Positions 8,163-15,872 of a stretch of 28,766 bases of DNA are shown here, piece after piece. Location: positions 1 to 28,766 of the forward strand of contig CABSNL010000024.1 of the NCBI GenBank assembly GCA_902479095.1, in the 5' to 3' direction. The position numbers and the translations under genes were made by a program. Position 1 is the stretch's first letter. Each line of letters begins with the position of its first letter. The DNA comes from an uncultured Collinsella sp. Its GTDB lineage: Bacteria > Actinomycetota > Coriobacteriia > Coriobacteriales > Coriobacteriaceae. Under the pieces are notes generated by a model that ran no database searches, was not told where the DNA came from, and saw only the letters and a list, made by a program, of their open reading frames with translations.

Positions 8163-8984
8163 ATGCCCTACCTGCTTTCTTGTGACATTCATACCCACAC
8201 GATGTTCTCTGCGCATGCATATTCGACCATTGAGGAGAATGTGTACTGGGCGGCAGAGCGTGGCTTGCAGGTGCTCGGATCTGCCGACCATCTGAGCTCT
8301 ATGGTTACGGCTTGCCCTAATGACCTGCGCAGTTACCAGTTCTTTATCAACCAGGATATCTGGCCGCGCATTTGGAGCGGCGTGCTGGTGCTTCGCGGCG
8401 CCGAGGCCGATATCGTTTCGCTGGACGGAAGCTTGTTTGGCGAGAACATTCCCGTGTCGCTCAATATTGCCGGCGATTCGTACAGTTACCAGCATTCGCT
8501 GTTCGATTTGGTTACGCGTAATTTGGATTATTTGGTTGCAAGCGTGCATAATCCGCAGATTGCTGAGGGCGCGACGCTGGCCCAGACGACCGAGATGTAT
8601 ATCAATGCCTTGGAACACCCCAAGGTGTTTATGCTGGGCCACACGGGTCGCTCGGGCGTGTCGTTCGATATCGACGAGGTGCTGCTGGCGGCTAAGGCCA
8701 AGCACAAGATTATCGAGATCAACAACCATAGTCTGGAACACGGTGTCGACACTGAGCATTGGGCCGTATGCCGCAAGATCGCCGAGCGTTGTGCCGAGCT
8801 GGGTGTGGGGATTGGTGTCTCGACCGATGCCCACATTGGTATGGCCATTGGCAAGCTCGATCACGCTCGTAAGTTGCTCGATGAGATTCACTTCCCGCTG
8901 GACCTGATCGTGACGCGCGACCGCGAGACGCTGTTGCGCGAGATGGCGGCAGCCGGCGTGTGCGACCTGCGCAAGGGGATGTAG
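8163..8984 (+). CDS. PHP-domain phosphoesterase
   Basis: A 273-residue protein of the polymerase and histidinol phosphatase (PHP) superfamily, metal-dependent phosphoesterases. The N-terminal motif DIHTHTMFSAHA gives D8, H10 and H12 as first metal ligands. Others are SADHL near residues 40-44, GAEAD near 80, ASVHNP near 124, MLGHTGR near 158 and the late VSTDAHIG motif near 220. The layout is closest to the YcdX-like branch (single-domain PHP hydrolases). AAGGAG precedes the ATG and a terminator follows. Substrate unknown; a role in histidine biosynthesis is not supported by neighbours. Confidence 0.87.
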   Translation: MPYLLSCDIHTHTMFSAHAYSTIEENVYWAAERGLQVLGSADHLSSMVTACPNDLRSYQFFINQDIWPRIWSGVLVLRGAEADIVSLDGSLFGENIPVSLNIAGDSYSYQHSLFDLVTRNLDYLVASVHNPQIAEGATLAQTTEMYINALEHPKVFMLGHTGRSGVSFDIDEVLLAAKAKHKIIEINNHSLEHGVDTEHWAVCRKIAERCAELGVGIGVSTDAHIGMAIGKLDHARKLLDEIHFPLDLIVTRDRETLLREMAAAGVCDLRKGM

Positions 8985-9003
8985 CGAGGCTCATATGCCC
9001 AAT

Positions 9004-9043
9004 GAAGGGGGGGCGGTCCAGACAGACCGCCCCCCTTCTTGTC
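9004..9043 (+). terminator. Bidirectional terminator
   Basis: GAAGGGGGG..GGTC pairs with GACC..CCCCCCTTC around a short loop, followed by CTTGTCC on the plus strand. It sits between two convergent genes (PHP gene and the rRNA methyltransferase gene that ends at 9065). Confidence 0.75.
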
Positions 9044-9064
9044 CCAAAAATCTACCTGGGCTGG

Positions 9065-10513
9065 TTAGCGGCGCTCTAGGACCGCGACGGTCTCGGTGTG
9101 GTCGGTATGAGGGAACATGTCGACGGGCGTAATCTTGAGCAGTCGGTAGCCACCGTCGAGGAGCTGGTGCAGGTCGCGCTCTTGGGTGACGGGATTACAG
9201 CTGATATAGGTGATGCGGCGCGGCTTAAGTGCGCAGGCGGCCTCAAGAAACTCGGGCGTGGAGCCGGCGCGCGGCGGGTCGATGGAAAGGACGTCGACGC
9301 GCTCGTTGTTGTCGGCGGCATCTAGGATGTAGTCGGTGGCATCGTCCGCCATAAACCAAGCACTGCGGGTGAGGCCGTTGAGCTCGGCATTGCGACGTGC
9401 GTCGGCAATGCCCGCCGGGTTGCGCTCCACGCCGAGCAGCATGGTGCCGATGCCCTTGCTCTGGGCATCTTTAGCTGCGCAAAGACCGATGGTGCCGCTG
9501 CCGCAGTAGGCATCCATAAGCACATCGCCCTGGCGCAGGCCCATGCCGTCGATAGCGAGCTGATAGAGCAACTCGGTCTGCTGCGGATTGGTCTGGTAGA
9601 ACGCGGTGGGGGAGATATCGAACTCGCAGCCGAGCAGCTGGTCGCGCATGCACTCGGTGCCATATACAATGCGGGTTTCCTCGCCGAGGATGGCGTTGCC
9701 GGGGCGTCCGTTGATGTTTTGGGCGACGGTGACGATATGCGGATCGAGTGCGGCGACGGCATCAAAGAATTCCTGTGCATGCGGCAGGTCGCGCTGGGCG
9801 GTCACGAGGGTGACCATAATCTGGTCGGTGCGCCAGCCGCAGCGAACGACGGCATAGCGAAGCAAACCCAGGTGCTTGTCCTCGTTAAAGGCAGGAATGT
9901 GCAGGCGCTCAGCTTCACGCGCGATGCCGTTAAGAATCTGTCGGGCGCCCGGTGCCTCAACAGGGCATTCGGGAACAGCAACGATTCTGTGCGTGCCGCG
10001 CTCAAAAAAGCCGCAGCGGACAGTGCCCTCTCTGCCGGGGGCAAAGGGAGTGGCGGCCTTATGGCGAAAACCGCGCGGAGCAGGATATTTGCCCGGGTCG
10101 CCCAGGGTGACGCCCATACCGCGAATGGGGTCGACGCTAATACCCTCGCGCTCGCATAGAGCAGCAAAAAGCTCCTCCATAACAGCCTGCTTGGCTGCCA
10201 ACTGCTTTTTATAAGGACGATTGAGCGCCGTGCACCCACCGCAGGCTTTCATGATGGAACAGGGGGACTTGGGGTCCACAGCCTTATGGGCAGACGAAAC
10301 CTGATCTTTATGCGAGAGCTTGGAGCGAGTCTGAGATGCCTTGTCCCCGCCCCGACGAGAGCCGGGACGCTTGGCCTTAGCCTTGCCCTTAGCCGATTTG
10401 CTTTTTGCAGCTTTAGAAGACTTGGATTTCGTAGAAGATTTCTCCTCCTTCGACCCCTCAACCGCCTCCACCAAAGCACGACGAGCCCTACGCTCCGCAC
10501 GAGATTCTGCCAT
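9065..10513 (-). CDS. rlmD: 23S rRNA (uracil-C5)-methyltransferase, RlmD/RumA family
   Basis: A 482-residue SAM-dependent methyltransferase of the TrmA/RumA family that adds a methyl group to C5 of a uracil in rRNA. Residues 1-80 are a Lys/Arg/Ser-rich, probably disordered RNA-binding tail. C85, C91 and C94 (the CGGC motif) plus a later ECP Cys fit the family's 4Fe-4S site. The SAM motif is DAYCGSGTIGLCAA, followed by LSIDPPRAGS, and the catalytic Cys is C439 in YISCNP. I chose the start at 10513, where GGAG lies upstream and the basic tail begins; 76 further upstream codons are open but encode a reverse copy of repeat DNA. The exact target uracil (1939 or 747) is not decided by sequence. Confidence 0.88.
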   Translation of the reverse strand: MAESRAERRARRALVEAVEGSKEEKSSTKSKSSKAAKSKSAKGKAKAKRPGSRRGGDKASQTRSKLSHKDQVSSAHKAVDPKSPCSIMKACGGCTALNRPYKKQLAAKQAVMEELFAALCEREGISVDPIRGMGVTLGDPGKYPAPRGFRHKAATPFAPGREGTVRCGFFERGTHRIVAVPECPVEAPGARQILNGIAREAERLHIPAFNEDKHLGLLRYAVVRCGWRTDQIMVTLVTAQRDLPHAQEFFDAVAALDPHIVTVAQNINGRPGNAILGEETRIVYGTECMRDQLLGCEFDISPTAFYQTNPQQTELLYQLAIDGMGLRQGDVLMDAYCGSGTIGLCAAKDAQSKGIGTMLLGVERNPAGIADARRNAELNGLTRSAWFMADDATDYILDAADNNERVDVLSIDPPRAGSTPEFLEAACALKPRRITYISCNPVTQERDLHQLLDGGYRLLKITPVDMFPHTDHTETVAVLERR

Positions 10514-10620
10514 CAATAACTCCACTAATTCATGAATTAAAGCTGCAAGTATTGTACCGTGCCAAGCCAGCAGACGATATGCAAGCGGTTTAATCGTGTC
10601 AGCGATAAGCCCAACGACGG

Positions 10621-10759
10621 TTGCCCGCCGCGTGAGGGGTGTGGGGGTTAAGTTTATCGCGAGTTCCGCACGAACAGGAGGCCACTTAATGTGGCCTCCG
10701 TCGTGAGCAGGACTGTAGAGCAGGAAACTTAACCCCCACACCCCTCACGCGGCGGGCAA
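10621..10759. repeat. 35-bp perfect inverted repeat with nested hairpin
   Basis: The arm at 10621-10655 is perfectly complementary to 10725-10759 (35 of 35). Inside lies a second hairpin, GGAGGCCAC-TTAAT-GTGGCCTCC (10677-10685 and 10691-10699), whose stem can extend with CACGA/TCGTG. No ORF fits inside and no T tract follows. It sits between the divergent rlmD gene and the ABC importer operon. Confidence 0.9.
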
Positions 10760-10766
10760 ACTCGCC

Positions 10767-10795
10767 TTGTGCTCTATCACGCTAAAGTGTATGAT
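10767..10795 (+). promoter_or_regulatory. Promoter for amino acid ABC operon
   Basis: TTGTGC (10767-10772), 17 nt, TATGAT (10790-10795). The start codon is about 55 nt further on. The TAAAGTG half-site at 10783-10789 abuts the -10 box. Confidence 0.65.
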
Positions 10796-10833
10796 TCTGG
10801 ACGTTACACGACTCACTTTACTTAACTAAAGTG
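10783..10833 (+). promoter_or_regulatory. Operator candidate: three TAAAGTG half-sites
   Basis: CACTTTA (10814-10820), 6 nt, TAAAGTG (10827-10833) is a perfect 7-bp inverted repeat between the promoter and the start codon. A third TAAAGTG (10783-10789) overlaps the spacer and touches the -10 box. The layout suggests a dimeric repressor controlling amino acid uptake. The regulator is not identifiable, and the sequence does not match the ArgR box. Confidence 0.5.
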
Positions 10834-10851
10834 CCATCAAGGGGGAATACC

Positions 10852-11712
10852 ATGAACACCGATATGTCTCGTCGTCAGTTTGTTGGTCTAGCCGGCTCGC
10901 TCGCCACGGTTCTAGGCCTTGGCCTGGTTGGTTGTGGCGGCGGTGCCGATAAGGGCTCTGCTGCCGGTTCTGCCGCAGCCAAGGATGTGAAGGGCGCTGC
11001 GGAGTCCAAGAAGCTCGTGGTGGGCTTTGATAAGTCCTATCCTCCGTACGGCTTTGTGGGCGACGATGGCGAGTACACCGGCTTTGATCTCGATCTGGCC
11101 AAGGCTGTTGCCGATAAGCAGGGCTGGGAGGTCAAATACGAGGCCATCGACTGGGACGCCAAGGATACGCTGCTTAACTCGGGCGCCATCAACTGCATCT
11201 GGAACGGCTTTACCATGGAGGGCCGTGAGGACGACTACACGTTCTCCGAGCCGTACATGCTCAACGAGCAGGTGCTGGTGGTAAAGAAGGATGCGGGCAT
11301 CAAGAGCTGGGACGATCTTGCCGGCAAGACCGTGATTACCCAGACCGATTCCGCTGCGCAGGATGTACTCGAGGGTGACCAGAAGGATCTGGCGGCGACG
11401 TTTGCCACGCTCGACACGATCGGCGAGTACAACACGGCCTTTATGCAGCTCGAGAGCGGCGCGGTCGATGCCGTGGCTTGCGACCTTTCGATTGCCCAGT
11501 ATCAGCTTGCCGCCAAGCCCGATGCTTATACGCAGCTTGATGAGCCGCTGTCCAGCGAGCACTACGCCGTCGGCTTTAAGAAGGGCGACACCAAGTCGGC
11601 CGACGCCGTGACCGAGTCGCTCAAGGCGCTCTACGAGGACGGCACGGTCAAGGACCTGTGCGACAAGTATTCAAGCTATGGTCTATCTTTCGATAATTGG
11701 GTGCTCAAGTAA
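10852..11712 (+). CDS. Amino acid ABC transporter, substrate-binding lipoprotein
   Basis: A 286-residue periplasmic-binding-protein-like lipoprotein (SBP family 3) that captures a polar amino acid outside the membrane and delivers it to the permease encoded next. The N-terminus MSRRQFVGLAGS is a twin-arginine-type signal (S6-R7-R8-x-F10), followed by a lipobox LVGC with C28 as the lipidated residue. The mature part has the family pattern KLVVGFDKSYPPYGFVGDDGEYTGFDLDLAKAVA, then WDAKDTLLNSGAINCIWNGFTM and YTFSEPYMLNEQVLVV. I chose the start at 10852, 12 nt after AAGGGGG; an in-frame start 7 codons upstream overlaps the operator. Ligand is not determined. Confidence 0.9.
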   Translation: MNTDMSRRQFVGLAGSLATVLGLGLVGCGGGADKGSAAGSAAAKDVKGAAESKKLVVGFDKSYPPYGFVGDDGEYTGFDLDLAKAVADKQGWEVKYEAIDWDAKDTLLNSGAINCIWNGFTMEGREDDYTFSEPYMLNEQVLVVKKDAGIKSWDDLAGKTVITQTDSAAQDVLEGDQKDLAATFATLDTIGEYNTAFMQLESGAVDAVACDLSIAQYQLAAKPDAYTQLDEPLSSEHYAVGFKKGDTKSADAVTESLKALYEDGTVKDLCDKYSSYGLSFDNWVLK

Positions 11713-12365
11713 TGTCTATTCAGGTCATGATGCAGATGCTCGGCCAGGGATTCTTGGTCAGTTTGCAGTTGTTTGTGCTGACGCTGCTGGGGTCGATTCC
11801 GCTGGGAATTCCCGTGGCGTTTATGCGCATGAGCAAAATCGCGCCGCTTCGCTGGATTGCGCGCATCTATATCTCGGTCATGCGCGGTACGCCGCTCATG
11901 CTGCAGATGTTTGCCATCTACTTTGCCCCGTACTACGTGTTTGGCATTTCGCTCACGCCCGATTCCAAGTGGACGGCGTGCGTCGTGGCGTTCATCATCA
12001 ACTACGCCGGTTACTTTGCCGAGATCTATCGCTCGGGCCTGCAGTCCATTCCGCGTGGTCAATACGAGGCAGCCGAGGTGCTGGGCTACTTGCGCGTGCA
12101 GACGTTTCTGTATATCGTGATGCCGCAGGTCGCCAAGCGTATTCTGCCGGCGATGGGCAACGAGATCATCACGCTGGTCAAGGACACGTCGCTGGCGTTT
12201 GCCATTGGCGTGGGTGAGATGTTCTCGACGGCCAAGGCGCTGGTCGCCTCGCAGGTGAGCATGGTGCCGTTTGCGATCGCGGCGTTGATCTACTGGGTCT
12301 TTAACTTTGTGGTCGAGATGCTGCTGGGCGCCGCCGAAAAGAAGCTGGACTATTATCATGACTAG
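11712..12365 (+). CDS. Amino acid ABC transporter permease
   Basis: A 217-residue inner-membrane permease of the polar amino acid (HisMQ-type) family, with about five hydrophobic segments. The MRGTPLMLQMF signature is near residues 56-66. The cytoplasmic EAA loop (QYEAAEVLGYLRVQTFLYIVMPQ, near 117-139) is the docking site for the ATPase. The start overlaps the stop of the binding-protein gene as TAATG, so translation is coupled. The ATPase gene is 173 bp further on, past an inserted repeat element. Confidence 0.9.
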   Translation: MSIQVMMQMLGQGFLVSLQLFVLTLLGSIPLGIPVAFMRMSKIAPLRWIARIYISVMRGTPLMLQMFAIYFAPYYVFGISLTPDSKWTACVVAFIINYAGYFAEIYRSGLQSIPRGQYEAAEVLGYLRVQTFLYIVMPQVAKRILPAMGNEIITLVKDTSLAFAIGVGEMFSTAKALVASQVSMVPFAIAALIYWVFNFVVEMLLGAAEKKLDYYHD

Positions 12366-12368
12366 ATC

Positions 12369-12507
12369 GTTCCGCCGTTCTAACGAACGGCGGACTGCTC
12401 GACGCTGCGCGTGTGCCTGACGGCCAATCTGCTCCTCAAACCGTCGCTTGCGTACAGAAGTACGCGGCGCTCCTCTTTCGGAGCACATTGTCTCGCCAGT
12501 CACACGC
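12369..12507 (-). ncRNA. Structured repeat element, copy C (divergent)
   Basis: Read on the minus strand it has the same layout as copies at 19040 and 28546: GCGAGCG, outer helix, CAATGTG, middle helix, GAAA, inner hairpin with TTCT loop, GA, CAGATTG, then CGCAGCGTCGAGCAG and a terminal 10-bp hairpin (TCCGCCGTTC/GAACGGCGGA on the plus strand, 12371-12394). The middle helix is TGCTCC/GGAGCA instead of TGACGT/ACGTCA, with four fully compensated base-pair changes. The inner helix is GCGTAC/GTACGC. It lies between the permease and ATPase genes of an ABC operon. On the plus strand a run of five T (12516-12520) follows it. Confidence 0.6.
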
Positions 12508-12538
12508 TCGCTGTCTTTTTAAACACATGGAGGTTCCC

Positions 12539-13303
12539 GTGTCCGGAACGGTAATGAATATAGCGAACGCGCGCAAGGCGTTTGGCGGCAATGAGGTGCT
12601 CAAGGATATCTCGCTTGAGGTGAAGCGTGGCGAGGTCGTGGCGATTATCGGGCCTTCGGGTGGCGGCAAGTCCACGCTGCTGCGGTGTGCCACGCTGCTC
12701 GAGACACTCGACGGAGGCTCGCTCTCGTTTGGTGACCTTGCCGTTGCGACGGATGCGGGTTCGGGCGCAGTCTATGCGAAGGGCGATGTGCCCAAGCGGG
12801 CACGCTCGCGATTCGGCCTGGTGTTCCAAAATTACAACCTGTTCCCGCACTATACCGTGATGAAAAACATCATCGACGCGCCGATCCGCGTGCTCAAGCG
12901 CCCGCGCGAGCAGGCGGAAGCTCGTGCGCGCGAGTTGATCGCGCAGATGGGGCTTACGGGCAACGAGAACAAGGTTCCGTGTGAGCTTTCGGGCGGTCAG
13001 CAACAGCGCGTGAGTATTGCCCGCGCCCTGGCGCTCGATCCGGAAATCTTATTCTTTGACGAGCCAACCTCGGCACTCGATCCCGAGCTGACGGCCGAGG
13101 TGCTGCATGTCATTAAAGACCTTGCCGCGCAGAATATGACGATGGTAATCGTGACCCACGCGATGCAGTTTGCGCGCGATGTTGCCGACCGCGTGGTCTT
13201 TATGGATGGCGGCCGCATTGTCGAGGAAGGTCCTGCCGAGCAGGTCATCGACCATCCGCGTGAGCAGCGCACCCGTGAGTTCTTGAGCCGTATCGAGGGA
13301 TAG
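12539..13303 (+). CDS. Amino acid ABC transporter ATP-binding protein
   Basis: A 254-residue ABC ATPase that powers the importer. Walker A GPSGGGKST is at 38-46, the Q-loop at LVFQNYNLFPH, the signature LSGGQQQR at 150-157, Walker B LFFDEPTSALDPE around 174 and the switch His in VTHAMQFA. About 20 extra residues (VATDAGSGAVYAKGDVPKRAR) sit between the beta strands before the Q-loop. I chose the GTG at 12539, 5 nt after GGAGG (12529-12533); an ATG at 12527 overlaps that ribosome site and one at 12554 has a weaker site. A terminator follows at 13337. Confidence 0.92.
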   Translation: MSGTVMNIANARKAFGGNEVLKDISLEVKRGEVVAIIGPSGGGKSTLLRCATLLETLDGGSLSFGDLAVATDAGSGAVYAKGDVPKRARSRFGLVFQNYNLFPHYTVMKNIIDAPIRVLKRPREQAEARARELIAQMGLTGNENKVPCELSGGQQQRVSIARALALDPEILFFDEPTSALDPELTAEVLHVIKDLAAQNMTMVIVTHAMQFARDVADRVVFMDGGRIVEEGPAEQVIDHPREQRTREFLSRIEG

Positions 13304-13336
13304 GCTCAGGTATTTACTCAACTATTAATTGAGGTG

Positions 13337-13374
13337 AAGCCGTCGCAGGTCTTACGGTCTGTGGCGGCTTTTTG
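13337..13374 (+). terminator. Rho-independent terminator of ABC operon
   Basis: AAGCCGTCGCAG pairs with CTGTGGCGGCTT (two G-U pairs) around a 10-nt loop, followed by TTT-G-TTT. Confidence 0.85.
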
Positions 13375-13613
13375 TTTGCATCGACGGGGTTCAATAATCG
13401 CCTCACAAGCTTGTCTCTTCCTCTCGCCGCCTGTATTCATACGTGCGCCGAAAGGTATGCATGGACGGCCGCCCGTGAGGGTAGGGTGGTGGCATAGGAC
13501 ATTTGGAGGGTGAGTCGGCTCGGTTGCCGACCATGCTGCTCCCGGGATGGCACCGACCGCGAACTCTCCCCGTTGGCGTCGCGCATTGCGCGCGGCCCTG
13601 CAAGGAGGTCATC
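13375..13613 (+). other. Long untranslated leader before EF-G-like gene
   Basis: No gene is visible in this 239-nt stretch. It holds a small hairpin GTCGGC-TCGGTT-GCCGAC (13514-13519 and 13526-13531) enclosed by weaker complementarity (GGAGGGT near 13505 with ACTCTCCC near 13563). A second hairpin, GCGC/GCGC, lies just before the AAGGAGGT ribosome site. No known riboswitch consensus was recognised. An in-frame ATG at 13503 would extend the downstream protein by 37 residues unlike EF-G, so I treat this as leader. Confidence 0.4.
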
Positions 13614-15689
13614 ATGGGTGCTCCCAAGACCGGCAATGTAAGGAACGTGGTGCTCGTAGGCCAAGGCGGGGTGGGCAAGACTTCACTCGCCGAGGCCATG
13701 CTCCACCTTTCCGGCAAGACCGCCCGCCTGGGCGGCCACGACGGCACCAAGCCCACGCTCGACTATGACCCTGAAGAGGTCAAGCGTTCATTCTCCATCT
13801 CGACGACCATCGCGCCGATCGACTGGAAGGGCGCGCGCATCAATGTGCTCGATGCCCCGTGCTACCCCGATTTTATCGGCGACGCCTTTGCCGCGATGAG
13901 CGTCTGCGAGACGGCTCTGTTTGTGGTCGACGCCGAGGCCGGCCCGCAGCCTACGACGGTTAAGCTCTGGTATGCCGCCGAGGACCTGCGCTTGGCGCGT
14001 GCGGTGTTCGTAAACCGCCTGTCGCGCTCCGAGGCCAGCTTTGCGACCACGATGGACCTGCTGCAGGAGCGCTTTGGCACGCGCCTGGGCGCCGTGACCC
14101 TTCCCTGGGGCGAGGGCGAGGACTTTGACGGCATCATCGACCTGGTGCGCATGAAGGCGCGCCATTGCAACGGCACCGAAGCCGTTGAGTCGGAGATTCC
14201 CGAGGAGTATCGTGCCCAGGCCGAGGAAGCCCATGACCATCTGTGCGAGCTGGTGGCCGAGGCTGACGACGAACTGATGATGAAGTACTTGGAAGGCGAG
14301 GAGACGCTGACGCAGGAGGAGCTTGAAGGCCTGCTGTCGAAGGCGATCGCCGAGCGCATCTTTGTGCCGGTCTTTGCGGGCGATTGCATTAAGGAGCAGG
14401 GCGTCAACTCGCTGATGGACGACATCGCCACATACTTCCCGGCGCCGACCGACTACGGCGAGATGCCGCTCATCGGCGGCGATTCGCTCAAGATCTCGAG
14501 TGACGATGACCGTCCGGTGGCGTTTGTGTTTAAGACGCTGGCCGATCCGCAGCAGGGTCGCATCAGCTTTATCAAGGTGCTGACGGGCACGCTTGAGCCG
14601 GGCCTTGAGCTGATCAACGCGCGTACCCGCAAGAGCGATCGTCTGGCCCACCTGTATGTGATGTGCGGCCGCGATATGACCGAGGTTGGCCACGCTTATG
14701 CCGGTGACATCATCGTGGCACCCAAGCTGGCGGCCGAGACGGGCGATACGCTCTCGATTACCGGCAAGGTCGAGGCTGCGGCGTTTAAGTTCCCCAACTC
14801 TCAGTACCGCATTGCCATCGAGGCCGAGAATCGCGGGGACGAAGAGAAGCTCTACACGTTTATTGAGAAGGCCTGCAAGGCCGATCCGACCATGAGCATC
14901 GATCGTGACGAGGAGACCGGCCAGACTATCATCTCCGCCGTGGGTGAGGCGCAGGTTTCGGTCCTGCTCAATCGCCTTGAGGATCGCACCAAGGTCGTGG
15001 CCAAGAGCGTGCCGATCCGCATCCCGTATCGCGAGACTATTCGCCGCACGGCAAGTGCCCAGGGTCGCCATAAGAAGCAGACAGGCGGCGCCGGCCAGTA
15101 TGGTGACTGCTGGCTGCGCGTTGAGCCGCTCATTGGACCCGACGGCACGAGCGATGGCTATGAGTTTGTGGACGAGGTCGTGGGCGGTCGCATTCCGCGC
15201 TCGCTGATCCCCGCCGTGGACAAGGGCGTCCAGGAGACCATGAAGGACGGCATCATTGCCGGCTATCCGCTCACGGGCATTCGCGTGGCTGTGTACGACG
15301 GCTCGTATCACAGCGTCGACTCCAACGAGATGGCGTTCCGCGCGGCAGCTCGCATCGGCCTGCGCAAGGCGTGTGCCGATGCCGACCCGGTGGTGCTGGA
15401 ACCCATCGAGGAAATCACGGTGACGATCCCCGAGAGCTACGCCGGCGCCGTGATGGGCGACATCTCGGCCTCGCGCGGTCGCGTGACGGGTATGGAGACC
15501 GATGAGCGCGGCGATACCGTGGTTATTGCTCAGGCGCCGCTGGCCGAGCTGACGGATTACTCGACGCGTCTGCGCTCTATCACGCGCGGCACGGGCGACT
15601 TTACCATGAAGCCTGCAGGCTACGAGCAGGTGCCTTATGACGTTCAGGCCAAGCTGGTTGAGCGCTATGAGGAGGGCCGCGCCAAGTAG
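13614..15689 (+). CDS. Elongation factor G-like protein (EF-G2 type)
   Basis: A 691-residue translational GTPase paralogue with the full EF-G domain order: G domain about 1-270, domain II about 290-380, then III, IV and V (domain IV near 475-600, with IRIPYRETI and GAGQYGDCWLRVEPL). G1 is GQGGVGKT (16-23). The G3 motif is DAPCYPDF (D80) instead of DTPGHVDF, and G4 is VNRLS (N134) instead of NKMD. The guanine-reading Asp and the usual Lys are therefore changed, so it is not a canonical ribosomal EF-G. EF-G-like proteins of this kind are common beside a normal EF-G in actinobacteria; their role is poorly defined. AAGGAGGT 5 nt upstream fixes the start. Confidence 0.87.
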   Translation: MGAPKTGNVRNVVLVGQGGVGKTSLAEAMLHLSGKTARLGGHDGTKPTLDYDPEEVKRSFSISTTIAPIDWKGARINVLDAPCYPDFIGDAFAAMSVCETALFVVDAEAGPQPTTVKLWYAAEDLRLARAVFVNRLSRSEASFATTMDLLQERFGTRLGAVTLPWGEGEDFDGIIDLVRMKARHCNGTEAVESEIPEEYRAQAEEAHDHLCELVAEADDELMMKYLEGEETLTQEELEGLLSKAIAERIFVPVFAGDCIKEQGVNSLMDDIATYFPAPTDYGEMPLIGGDSLKISSDDDRPVAFVFKTLADPQQGRISFIKVLTGTLEPGLELINARTRKSDRLAHLYVMCGRDMTEVGHAYAGDIIVAPKLAAETGDTLSITGKVEAAAFKFPNSQYRIAIEAENRGDEEKLYTFIEKACKADPTMSIDRDEETGQTIISAVGEAQVSVLLNRLEDRTKVVAKSVPIRIPYRETIRRTASAQGRHKKQTGGAGQYGDCWLRVEPLIGPDGTSDGYEFVDEVVGGRIPRSLIPAVDKGVQETMKDGIIAGYPLTGIRVAVYDGSYHSVDSNEMAFRAAARIGLRKACADADPVVLEPIEEITVTIPESYAGAVMGDISASRGRVTGMETDERGDTVVIAQAPLAELTDYSTRLRSITRGTGDFTMKPAGYEQVPYDVQAKLVERYEEGRAK

Positions 15690-15723
15690 CGTGTGACTTT
15701 GCCTGTAATATACATGCCGATGC

Positions 15724-15759
15724 AAGGGCCGCTCTGGGCAATCCAGGGCGGCCCCTTTT
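15724..15759 (+). terminator. Rho-independent terminator
   Basis: AAGGGCCGCTCTGG pairs with CCAGGGCGGCCCCTT around a 5-nt loop, followed by TTTTG. It ends the EF-G-like gene and faces the convergent nuclease gene. Confidence 0.85.
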
Positions 15760-15872
15760 GATCCCTAGGGGGCGGAGGAAAACGGATCATGGTAGGTTTT
15801 GGGGCAGCTTGGTCGGCCCTAGTCTCCCGAGGCCTGATTGCGGCCGGTGGCGTAGTCGATCTGCACATGCGG

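Noticed and set aside
13485..13505. T-box-like GGGTGGTGGC sequence before the EF-G-like gene
   Set aside because: It lacks the full T-box bulge sequence, an antiterminator/terminator pair and a specifier stem, and the downstream gene is not an amino acid gene.
13788..15725. 645-codon open frame antisense to the EF-G-like gene
   Set aside because: Composition is that of a codon-mirror frame (His, Leu, Gly, Arg rich) with no domain, and the sense gene is unmistakable.
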